Source of the DNA: Methanobacterium sp. PtaU1.Bin242
GTDB taxonomy: Archaea; Methanobacteriota; Methanobacteria; Methanobacteriales; Methanobacteriaceae
Assembly: GCA_002067565.1 (NCBI GenBank)
Contig: MVQZ01000294.1
Span: forward strand, 1-9,427
DNA: 9,427 bases
Direction of reading: 5' to 3'
The translations under genes and the position numbers were made by a program. The notes under the pieces were generated by a model. That model saw nothing but the letters and a program-made list of their open reading frames with translations. It was not told where the DNA came from and did not search any database. Shown here one piece after another: positions 1-5,820 of the stretch. How positions within the stretch are numbered: the stretch's first letter is position 1; every line of letters starts with the position of its first letter.

Positions 1-68
<68 letters not shown>

Positions 69-87
69 TTATTTTCATGGAAACTTC

Positions 88-121
88 TTTTAAATTATTT
101 AATTATCTTTTAACATTTTTT
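88..121 (+). terminator. T-rich terminator region after tRNA-His
   Basis: There are T runs at 88-91, 108-111 and 116-121 within 55 bases of the tRNA 3' end, with no GC-rich hairpin. Archaeal RNA polymerase stops at such T tracts, so this is a plausible tRNA terminator. The assignment is inferred from base composition only. Confidence 0.4.
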
Positions 122-184
122 AAAGACTCATTTCTGCATAAACAACTCTAATTAGAAAATTACTTATAAGAGGTCCTAGAATAC

Positions 185-219
185 TATTTTATATATAAAT
201 TTATATCTATTTCAAGGGT
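185..219 (+). promoter_or_regulatory. TATA region and ribosome site of the 101-residue gene
   Basis: The stretch TATTTTATATATAAAT (185-200) holds one or two overlapping TATA boxes. The second lies inside a perfect 14-bp palindrome, ATATAAATTTATAT (193-206). AGGGTG at about 214-219 is a short ribosome-binding site 6 bases before the ATG at 226. If the upstream TATA element (about 189) is used, the predicted RNA start near 214 would leave a very short leader that only just contains this site. Confidence 0.45.
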
Positions 220-225
220 GTTAGA

Positions 226-531
226 ATGATAAAAGTGGAGAGAACCTGCGGATCACCCAAATGCGATGTTGTTCAGAAAGGTAAGAAGATAGGACATATG
301 GACGGGCTAAATGTCACACAATGGTTCTTAAAAAATAAATACCGATATACTGGTACTTTCTCCCGTTTTGTGACTGAAAATCCAGAAGACAGTCGTTCTG
401 GAATTAAAATAGATATAGTGATTCCAGAAAAAAGACTGATAATCAAAGATGCTTGCATAGAATGGATGAAAAGCCCCCTTAATAATGGCACATTCCATGC
501 AAAAACCATAGAAAGCTATGAAACTTACTAA
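226..531 (+). CDS. Hypothetical protein, 101 residues, cytoplasmic
   Basis: I do not recognise this protein. It has 101 residues, no signal peptide and no membrane segment. Visible features are Cys8-x4-Cys13 near the N-terminus, a lone Cys77, several aromatic residues (Trp33, Tyr39, Tyr41, Phe45, Phe48) and a beta-rich hydrophobic middle (about 60-74, IKIDIVIPEKRLIIK). The two cysteines are too few to argue for a metal site on their own. It is judged a real gene because it has an upstream TATA box and an AGGGTG ribosome site before the ATG, and its composition resembles the neighbouring coding regions. It stands alone between tRNA-His and hjc, about 135 bases from hjc, so no operon partner hints at its job. 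The orphan character next to a tRNA would fit lineage-specific or acquired DNA, but no repeat of the tRNA 3' end was seen in the window. Confidence 0.6.
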   Translation: MIKVERTCGSPKCDVVQKGKKIGHMDGLNVTQWFLKNKYRYTGTFSRFVTENPEDSRSGIKIDIVIPEKRLIIKDACIEWMKSPLNNGTFHAKTIESYETY

Positions 532-540
532 ATAGAAAAT

Positions 541-555
541 TAGATACAGTATCTA
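541..555. repeat. 15-bp odd-centred palindrome TAGATACAGTATCTA
   Basis: Arms of 7 bp (TAGATAC/GTATCTA) flank a central A, beginning 9 bases after the stop of the 101-residue gene and about 110 bases before hjc. It could be an operator or a weak 3' hairpin. It is AT-rich and no T run follows, so a hairpin terminator is doubtful. Confidence 0.35.
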
Positions 556-626
556 GCTTTGCATCCCCCAATGATCTTACTATTTAAAATTAATTAATGA
601 TCCCTGAATTAAATTATTGATATCCC

Positions 627-653
627 CTAAATAAGATACTGAAACTAAATAAG
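627..653 (+). promoter_or_regulatory. Duplicated CTAAATAAG element in the hjc promoter
   Basis: CTAAATAAG occurs at 627-635 and again, identically, at 645-653, an 18-bp step. The first copy is TATA-like and lies about 37 bases before the hjc ATG (666), so it can place an RNA start near 654. The second copy is too close to the ATG to act as its TATA box. The stretch before the ATG (GGCCGCCGTTACC) has no Shine-Dalgarno sequence. Role inferred from position. Confidence 0.35.
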
Positions 654-665
654 GCCGCCGTTACC

Positions 666-1073
666 ATGAGCAAAAAAGGTTCTAGGGAAGAACGTGAACT
701 GGTAAAGATGCTGTGGGACGCAGATTGCGCAGCCATGAGAGCACCTGCTTCGGGAGGCGCTACTAAAAAACCATTACCAGATGTGATCGCCGGAAATGGT
801 AAGGTTTATCTGGCGATTGAAGTGAAATCCACATCTTCAGAGAGGATTTATATAAATTCCGATAAAATAAATGCCCTCCTTGAATTTTCAGGCATATTCG
901 GGGCTAAACCTTATGTGGGGGCTAAATTTAAACGGGAAAAGTGGCGTTTTGTGCGAATTGATGATCTATACAAAACCAAACAGGAAAACTACCGATTAAA
1001 TAAAGAACTGGCATTTAATAAGGGCATTGAACTGGATGAGTTGATTGGTAAGGATAAACAGGTTAAATTTTAA
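666..1073 (+). CDS. hjc: Holliday junction resolvase Hjc
   Basis: Archaeal Holliday junction resolvase: it cuts four-way DNA junctions formed in recombination and fork repair, as a homodimer with Mg2+. The nuclease fold motifs are in order: KGSREERELVKML (4-16) with Glu9 and Arg10, MRAPASGG with Arg25, PLPDVIAG with Asp39, and AIEVKST with Glu52-x-Lys54. Glu9, Asp39, Glu52 and Lys54 match the catalytic set known for Hjc of Pyrococcus and Sulfolobus. The core ends near the WRFVRIDDL segment (93-101). About 30 extra residues follow, charged and less conserved-looking, which makes the protein slightly longer than the shortest family members. The ATG at 666 is chosen because the first motif begins four residues later. 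No ribosome site precedes it, so a short-leader or leaderless message is possible. It is a single gene, convergent with pyrK. Confidence 0.95.
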   Translation: MSKKGSREERELVKMLWDADCAAMRAPASGGATKKPLPDVIAGNGKVYLAIEVKSTSSERIYINSDKINALLEFSGIFGAKPYVGAKFKREKWRFVRIDDLYKTKQENYRLNKELAFNKGIELDELIGKDKQVKF

Positions 1074-1107
1074 TAACCCCCAATACTAGCCTATTTTATA
1101 AATTTAT

Positions 1108-1121
1108 TTAAAAATTTTTAA
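1108..1121. terminator. Symmetric A5T5 termination tract between hjc and pyrK
   Basis: TTAAAAATTTTTAA gives a T5 run on both strands in the gap between the convergent hjc and pyrK genes. It can serve as a T-tract terminator for hjc read rightwards and, together with another T5 at 1169-1173 on the minus strand, for pyrK read leftwards. Inferred from composition and position. Confidence 0.45.
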
Positions 1122-1188
1122 CTGCATCTTAATAACAATCCTATCCTTTGAATTTAAGATTAAACAGTAAAAAGAGCCTGTATTAATT

Positions 1189-1986
1189 TTAAAGCAGGGA
1201 ATGTTTCATTCCCGATGCATCGCGACGATACTCTCCGAATTCAGTGATCAGTCTCAGTTCATCTCTCCAGAATACTGGTCCTTCCTTACAGATCCTCCAC
1301 CCTACATTATCCACACAGCACTGCCCACAGATACCCACACCACATTTCATGTAACGTTCCAGTGAAAATTGGGCGGGTATTTCAAATTTATCTGCAATAT
1401 CAGCCAGTTTCTTCATCATGATCTCCGGGCCGCAAGTTACTATCATATCATATTCATTAGTTTCAAGGAGTTCTTCTGCCAGATCTGTTCCAAATCCAGA
1501 AAAACCATAACTTCCATCATCTGTACAGCTTCTTAAATTAATTCCACATTTCTTCAGTCTATCCAAAAACAATAATTCTTCTTCAGTAGGTGCTGCACTT
1601 ATAACCTCTACTTCCACGCCTCTTGCGGTGGCTTCCTCTGCAAATGCGGCTACCGGGGCCATTCCTATACCCCCTCCAACAGCCAGGATCTTCAACCCCG
1701 CTATCTGAAATCCTCTCCCATAAGGACCTCTTAAACCCAATCTATCTCCAACATTTAGTAGATGAGTTGCTTCTGTGAATTTACCTACTTTTTTAATAGA
1801 TATGCCAATCTCCTCTTTTACAGGATCAATTAAAGATAGAGACATGGGTTTTTCATCTTCAAAATTCCACACCATCATGAACTGCCCTGGATATTCCTCA
1901 TCCACCTTCCAATCAAAAATAAAGGTTTTAACAGTTTCAGTTTCCTGTATGATCCTTTTTATTTCCACAACCTTAGGAACATGCAT
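1189..1986 (-). CDS. pyrK: Dihydroorotate dehydrogenase electron-transfer subunit PyrK
   Basis: PyrK is the iron-sulfur flavoprotein partner of class 1B dihydroorotate dehydrogenase. In the family it carries FAD and one [2Fe-2S] cluster and passes electrons from PyrD to NAD+. Visible parts are an N-terminal ferredoxin-reductase-like beta barrel (about 1-95) with the flavin segment KPMSLS (46-51) and GPYGRGF (87-93); the nucleotide-binding start AVGGGIGMAP (102-111); TCGPEIMM (184-191); and the cluster ligands Cys215-x4-Cys220-x2-Cys223 with Cys233 (Cys224 is also present). Bacterial PyrK usually has Arg where Lys46 stands. Length 265 is normal. The gene lies 157 bp downstream of pyrD on the same strand, so it may be co-transcribed or use its own TATA box. 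The ATG at 1986 lacks a good ribosome site; no other ATG, GTG or TTG start fits in frame before the upstream TAA stop. Confidence 0.95.
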   Translation of the reverse strand: MHVPKVVEIKRIIQETETVKTFIFDWKVDEEYPGQFMMVWNFEDEKPMSLSLIDPVKEEIGISIKKVGKFTEATHLLNVGDRLGLRGPYGRGFQIAGLKILAVGGGIGMAPVAAFAEEATARGVEVEVISAAPTEEELLFLDRLKKCGINLRSCTDDGSYGFSGFGTDLAEELLETNEYDMIVTCGPEIMMKKLADIADKFEIPAQFSLERYMKCGVGICGQCCVDNVGWRICKEGPVFWRDELRLITEFGEYRRDASGMKHSLL

Positions 1987-2143
1987 AATTATCGATCCAA
2001 AAATTTTTTTCCAGAATTCTCCTAAATTCTTTTTTTACCTAATTTTTTTTTATAAATTAATTTAAATTTATCTTTAGATATTAAATTTCGGATTTTTTTT
2101 CTATTTATTTGTAAATTACTGGAATGACTTCTAATTTAAAATT
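1987..2143 (-). promoter_or_regulatory. pyrD-pyrK gap with a possible pyrK promoter
   Basis: This 157-bp stretch is almost pure A/T. On the minus strand it holds TTTATAAA (2049-2056), a good TATA box that would start RNA near 2027. AGGAGAA (2017-2023) looks like a ribosome site but lies about 30 bases before the pyrK ATG, with no usable ATG, GTG or TTG close behind it in the pyrK frame. There is no T run in the sense of pyrD transcription, so read-through from pyrD into pyrK remains possible. Confidence 0.4.
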
Positions 2144-3043
2144 TTAATGGGCTTCTCCAACCATTTCTGCTGTTTTATGATATCCTTTTCGGGTCATATA
2201 TTTCAGAAGTCCGTTGTTTATATTTTTAAATACATCCAGTCCTTCGTAATATATGGCAGTTCCAATCTGTACACAACTGGCACCGGCAAACAGGAATTCT
2301 ACCACATCTTTATAATCTCTTATTCCACCTACACCAATTATAGGCACATTAACGGTTTCAAATACGTCATAAACACATCTTAAAGCAATGGGTTTTATAG
2401 CCGGCCCAGATAATCCTCCGAATTTATTGTGAAGTATTGGTCTGGCGGTTTCCAGATCGATACGCATACCAGGTCCCAGTGAATTTATAAGAGTCAGTGC
2501 ATCACAACCTGCCTTTTGGGAGTTTAGAGCTATTTCCACTATATCTGTAACATTAGGTGTTAATTTCACGCTTACATGTGATTCTACAGTTTTTTTAACG
2601 GCTTTAACCACTTCTGCTGTTAAAACTGGGTCCTGTCCTATGGAGGCCCCGCAACCGCCTGAGGCATGGGGGCAGGATACATTCAGCTCTATCATATCCA
2701 CCATATCATCAACCTGGGCGGCTACATTGGAAAATTCAGTTGGTGTTGCTCCGTAGATTGAAGCAACTGTAGGAACTGATCTTTCCAATTTTTCGATTTC
2801 TCCCTTAAAAGAATCCACTCCCGGGTTGGAGAGTCCTATAGCGTTTATAAACCCTCCTGTTACTTCTACGGTGGTGGGATTGGGATAACCTTTGTTAGGC
2901 TGCAGTCCAAAAGATTTGGTTACCACTGCTCCAGCACCATTTCTAGCAGCCCAGTTAAGAGATGCTGCCGTGCTTCCCAGTACACCTGCTGCCAGCATGG
3001 TGGGATTTTTCATTTTTATATTGCAGATTTCAGTTTCTAGCAT
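2144..3043 (-). CDS. pyrD: Dihydroorotate dehydrogenase, catalytic subunit (class 1B)
   Basis: Oxidises dihydroorotate to orotate in pyrimidine synthesis; an FMN TIM-barrel enzyme in the cytoplasm. In the 299-residue form, MKNPTMLAAGVLG (11-23) and VTKSFGL (41-47, Lys43) form the FMN site. NVSCPH (121-126) carries Cys124, the class 1 catalytic base (class 2 enzymes have Ser). VKLTPN (159-164), LSGPAIKPIAL (211-221) and GVGGI (237-241) complete the phosphate and substrate sites. The neighbouring pyrK identifies it as class 1B. I start it at the ATG at 3043, not the in-frame ATG at 3088: family proteins begin with an LETEIC-like strand right after Met, AGGT lies 7 bases before 3043, and the longer form adds 15 atypical residues reaching to 7 bases from the divergent nop5 start. 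Confidence 0.95.
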   Translation of the reverse strand: MLETEICNIKMKNPTMLAAGVLGSTAASLNWAARNGAGAVVTKSFGLQPNKGYPNPTTVEVTGGFINAIGLSNPGVDSFKGEIEKLERSVPTVASIYGATPTEFSNVAAQVDDMVDMIELNVSCPHASGGCGASIGQDPVLTAEVVKAVKKTVESHVSVKLTPNVTDIVEIALNSQKAGCDALTLINSLGPGMRIDLETARPILHNKFGGLSGPAIKPIALRCVYDVFETVNVPIIGVGGIRDYKDVVEFLFAGASCVQIGTAIYYEGLDVFKNINNGLLKYMTRKGYHKTAEMVGEAH

Positions 3044-3095
3044 AAATACTACCTGACCAAGAAAGTTAATAAATCGGAATTTACACATTAAATCT
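3044..3095. promoter_or_regulatory. Divergent pyrD/nop5 promoter
   Basis: Only 52 bp separate the two start codons. TTAATAAAT (3066-3074), preceded by the purine-rich AGAAAG as a possible BRE, centres 26 bases before the nop5 ATG, which predicts an RNA start at or next to that ATG, so nop5 is probably leaderless. No ribosome site precedes nop5. Read on the other strand, the same element (ATTTATTAA) centres about 27 bases before the pyrD ATG; pyrD additionally has AGGT at 3051-3054. A second, weaker pyrD TATA candidate (TTTAATG) would overlap the nop5 start. Confidence 0.55.
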
Positions 3096-4301
3096 ATGAA
3101 ATGTTATCTTACCTCATGCTTTGCGGGTTTTATTGCCCTTGATGAAAATTGTACCCTCTTAGATTATGAACTTTTCCCAAGGAGCAAACTTACTAAAAGA
3201 ATTATAGAAACCCAGAAAGGGAATTTAACCAAAGAAGAGGAGTCTATACTGAAGAGGATGGTAAAAAATTGTGATGAAATAAGTATAGAAACCAACACCC
3301 TCCCCTCAAAGTATAAAAACCTTAAAGAAAATCATAAATTTACTTTTGAAACACCTAATAATGGTGGTGAATTTCTAAGGTCTAATTTAGTAATTGTTCT
3401 AAAAAAAACTGGTTTTATCCGAGAAGCAGAGGAAATGATTAAGTTAATTCATGAAATTTCCCTGGATAACACCAGATATGGCTTAAAACAGGCAGCTAAA
3501 TCAGAGGATCTGCTTCTAATTCAGGCCATAAATGCTGTTGATGATCTGGATGAAACCAATGGAAAGCTAGCGGAACGTCTAAGAGAATGGTATTCTGTAC
3601 ACTTCCCTGAACTGGATAAAATAAAGAGCCATGATCTCTTCGTTAAACTGGTGGCGGATTATGAGGATAAAGATTCATTGATTAGTTCTGGGGTTTTAGA
3701 TTCTGATTTAAAGATTGAAAAGAGTATTGGAGTGGATATTGGGGAGTCTGATATGGAGATGATAAGGGAGTTGGCTGCTTCCTTAAGATCCTTGCAAAAA
3801 ACAAAGAAATCCCTTACAGATTACATCGACCAGAAGATGGAAGAGGTTGCACCTAACCTGCGTGATCTCGCCGGAGCATCCCTGGGTGCTAAATTGATAG
3901 CCCATGTTGGTGGTATTAAACGGCTTTCTCTTCTTCCTTCCGGGACTATTCAGGTTTTAGGAGCTGAAAAGGCTCTTTTCAGGCATTTAAAGACCGGTGA
4001 AAGACCTCCTAAACATGGTCTTATCTATCAACATCCGGATGTTAGGGGTGCAAAATGGTGGGTTAGGGGGAAAATTGCCCGTGCTCTTGCATCTAAAATA
4101 TCTCTGGCTGTGCGTAAAGACGTTTTTTCTGGAGAATTTGATCAATCCATTAAAGAAAGCTATAACACTAAAGTGGAGGATATAAAAAAGGCAAATCCCT
4201 TTCCCAAAAGATCCAGTAAAAGCAAAAAAACGGATAAAAGTAAAAAAAAGAAAAAAAAGAAAAAAGACAAATATAAAAGAAAATTTGATCTTTACTATTA
4301 A
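3096..4301 (+). CDS. nop5: Nop5 (Nop56/58-like), C/D-box sRNP core protein
   Basis: Scaffold of the archaeal C/D-box ribonucleoprotein that 2'-O-methylates rRNA and tRNA. In the family the N-terminal domain binds fibrillarin, the coiled coil dimerises, and the C-terminal Nop domain contacts L7Ae and guide RNA. Here the N-terminal domain covers about 1-115, helical coiled-coil sequence 120-250 (ending SLQKTKKSLTDYIDQKMEEV), and the Nop domain about 253-345, with GASLGAKLIAHVGG, GAEKALFRHL (289-298) and HGLIYQHP (307-314). Residues 369-401 form a lysine-rich tail with eight consecutive Lys (383-390), encoded by A8-G-A8-G-A6 at 4242-4265. Such basic tails also occur in eukaryotic Nop56/58. Length 401 is normal. 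The start is the first in-frame ATG, 26 bases after a TATA box. Its usual neighbour flpA lies 1.5 kb downstream, separated by two membrane-protein genes. Confidence 0.97.
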   Translation: MKCYLTSCFAGFIALDENCTLLDYELFPRSKLTKRIIETQKGNLTKEEESILKRMVKNCDEISIETNTLPSKYKNLKENHKFTFETPNNGGEFLRSNLVIVLKKTGFIREAEEMIKLIHEISLDNTRYGLKQAAKSEDLLLIQAINAVDDLDETNGKLAERLREWYSVHFPELDKIKSHDLFVKLVADYEDKDSLISSGVLDSDLKIEKSIGVDIGESDMEMIRELAASLRSLQKTKKSLTDYIDQKMEEVAPNLRDLAGASLGAKLIAHVGGIKRLSLLPSGTIQVLGAEKALFRHLKTGERPPKHGLIYQHPDVRGAKWWVRGKIARALASKISLAVRKDVFSGEFDQSIKESYNTKVEDIKKANPFPKRSSKSKKTDKSKKKKKKKKDKYKRKFDLYY

Positions 4302-4385
4302 TTATTTTATTAATATATTCCCCTCATTAAATAAAGTAATGGCTGATTGTCTTACCATCAAATAATAAAAAAGTAGGTGAAAGAA

Positions 4386-4676
4386 TTGGCAGATTTGGTT
4401 GCCACAGTATCCATTATATCCAGTGTTTCTTCAATAATACTGGCCATCTTTGCTATATGGTTTTCCCGTAAGGTGGAGGAAAGACTGAAGAAAAATTTTT
4501 TAAGGTTAAAAGAAGTTATGGACAACAATCATGACCGGACAAAAATGGTTTTAAACAATATAGACCAGGAAGCCGATGCCATAAAGATGACGGTGTATAA
4601 TTCACAGGCTGAACTTCGCCAGACCCTGGAAGAAATCATAGAAGAATGTGATATCTCTAGAAACAAAAAGGAATAG
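4386..4676 (+). CDS. Small membrane-anchored coiled-coil protein, TTG start
   Basis: A 96-residue protein of unknown function. An N-terminal hydrophobic helix (about 5-26, VATVSIISSVSSIILAIFAI) is followed by basic RK and then a long charged helix (27-93) with heptad-like Leu/Val/Ile spacing, probably a coiled coil exposed to the cytoplasm; it ends in Lys-rich NKKE. I choose the TTG at 4386 because AGGTGA at 4375-4380 is an excellent ribosome site exactly 5 bases upstream. An in-frame GTG at 4377 would lie inside that site and add only three residues. The gene sits 75 bases after nop5 and 194 bases before the CPBP protease on the same strand. The topology resembles small anchors that recruit partners to the membrane, but nothing in the sequence names a partner. 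Confidence 0.7.
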   Translation: MADLVATVSIISSVSSIILAIFAIWFSRKVEERLKKNFLRLKEVMDNNHDRTKMVLNNIDQEADAIKMTVYNSQAELRQTLEEIIEECDISRNKKE

Positions 4677-4799
4677 GATTACTCTTAAAAGAGAGATGAA
4701 TAAACCAGAGGAATAATCAAAAAATAACTACTACTAAGTCTCATTAATTGAAACTAAATATTAAATTAATCTTATTATAAAAATAATCTTAATTAACTA

Positions 4800-4820
4800 T
4801 TTATAAGTAATAATATTACT
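4800..4820 (+). promoter_or_regulatory. TATA box overlapped by a 15-bp palindrome, CPBP protease promoter
   Basis: TTTATAAG (4800-4807) is a TATA box that would start RNA near 4829. It overlaps AGTAATAATATTACT (4806-4820), an odd-centred palindrome with 7-bp arms. A protein bound to the palindrome would hinder TBP/TFB, so it is a repressor-operator candidate. The 190-bp gap around it (4681-4870) holds no other gene that I can support. Confidence 0.4.
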
Positions 4821-4870
4821 AAATAAATATCTAAATTATCACCCTATCAAAATAAGGTAAATGATTATTT

Positions 4871-5749
4871 ATGGTTAATGAATCTGCCTTTGAATCCATT
4901 AAAATAAGATATCTGGTTGTATGGATAATAGGATTTCTTATAGTTATGGCTGTCTTTTATGTTTTTACCTCTAATATTCTGGCAGGAGCAGAATGGGATG
5001 TGGCTACAGGATTTCTTTTCTATATTCTCATATCATGGTGGATTATTCGTAACTTCAAGAGGGTGAAAATAAATTATCACAAGTTCATCGGAGATTTCCC
5101 CTATGATTATAACTGGTTATCACTTTTTACCATTATATTTGCGGTTATAATTCTAACTCTGGGTCTGGGAGAGCTGAGCCGATATATTGTGTCCACCATC
5201 GATCCTAACATACTCCACAACCTTCCCCCCACCAGTTTATTTTACAGCCCCCATGAAACTCCACTGGCACCCTTCCTGAATTTTATGGATTTCCTCACCG
5301 CCGTAATCATGGCCCCCATAGTTGAAGAATTTCTCTTTAGAGGAGTTATCCTTCACCGATTCACCATCAAATGGGGTATAAAACGTGCCATTTTGGCCTC
5401 CTCAATTATATTCGGATTTTTACATAGTGATATCATAGGAGCCTTTACTTTTGCTCTGGTTATGTGCATACTCTATATTAAGACTGCCAGTCTTCTGGTG
5501 CCCATACTGGCCCATATAGTGAATAATATGATGGCCTATGGAACTCAAATACTGAGCACCTTCAACCCCCAAAACTACACATCAGCAGCACACCCCAGTC
5601 ATAATTTAGGAGTGGCTGTTCTGCTTTTGATCATTTCCATTGCCATAATTCTCTACTTTCTCTATCGAAACTGGCCCCAGAGATACTGGAGACCTCCTTA
5701 CTTCCAGGAAGTCTATGATGGAATCCCAGAAAACCTCTATTATGAATAA
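4871..5749 (+). CDS. CPBP-family intramembrane glutamic endopeptidase
   Basis: Membrane-embedded protease of the CPBP (CAAX protease and bacteriocin-processing, Abi) family. The three family motifs are present: Glu152-Glu153-x3-Arg157 (VEEFLFRG), the FGFLH motif with His185 (181-185), and HIVNN (215-219) with His215 and Asn219. About seven or eight hydrophobic helices are visible, at 13-34, 45-60, 82-102, 138-150, 173-185, 187-203, 205-220 and 247-264. A 20-residue proline-rich polar linker precedes the catalytic part, and the C-terminus (267-292) is aromatic and polar. Length 292 is normal for the family. The ATG at 4871 is supported by the hydrophobic N-terminus; the ribosome site is weak (GGTAAATGAT upstream). 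Family members include type II CAAX prenyl proteases and bacteriocin-immunity proteins; substrate and role here cannot be read from the sequence. It lies between nop5 and flpA behind its own promoter. Confidence 0.9.
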   Translation: MVNESAFESIKIRYLVVWIIGFLIVMAVFYVFTSNILAGAEWDVATGFLFYILISWWIIRNFKRVKINYHKFIGDFPYDYNWLSLFTIIFAVIILTLGLGELSRYIVSTIDPNILHNLPPTSLFYSPHETPLAPFLNFMDFLTAVIMAPIVEEFLFRGVILHRFTIKWGIKRAILASSIIFGFLHSDIIGAFTFALVMCILYIKTASLLVPILAHIVNNMMAYGTQILSTFNPQNYTSAAHPSHNLGVAVLLLIISIAIILYFLYRNWPQRYWRPPYFQEVYDGIPENLYYE

Positions 5750-5763
5750 CTTAAGATGACCGG

Positions 5764-5790
5764 TAGATTTAATCTAATTTGAATATATAA
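5764..5790 (+). promoter_or_regulatory. flpA: flpA promoter with adjacent palindrome
   Basis: ATATATAA (5783-5790) is a strong TATA box that predicts an RNA start near 5812, about 9 bases before the flpA ATG, leaving no room for a full ribosome site; GAGAGTAGT is at best weak. Just upstream lies TAGATTTAATCTA (5764-5776), with 6-bp arms around a central T. It is a possible activator or repressor site, or a weak 3' hairpin of the preceding gene. Confidence 0.5.
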
Positions 5791-5820
5791 AGAGTTTAAG
5801 AATATTTTGAGAGTAGTATC

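Noticed and set aside
273..509. Minus-strand open frame of 78 codons opposite the 101-residue gene
   Set aside because: It has no promoter or ribosome site and is fully antisense to a gene with both.
541..645. C/D-box guide RNA (ATGATC and CTGA-like motifs after the 101-residue gene)
   Set aside because: The C boxes do not match RUGAUGA, the C/D order and spacing are wrong, and the inserts are almost pure A/T.
1775..2065. Plus-strand open frame of 96 codons
   Set aside because: Mostly antisense to the firmly identified pyrK; the rest is the A/T-only gap.
3044..3088. Longer pyrD form starting at 3088
   Set aside because: Adds 15 residues not expected in the family and would consume the whole divergent promoter; the ATG at 3043 has AGGT upstream.
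3997..4185. Second reading frame inside nop5 (62 codons)
   Set aside because: Overlaps the conserved Nop domain in another frame; a shadow without its own signals.
4681..4870. Small RNA or small gene between the coiled-coil and CPBP genes
   Set aside because: Only one C-box-like GATGA without a D box, and no frame with a ribosome site; the region is better read as a promoter.
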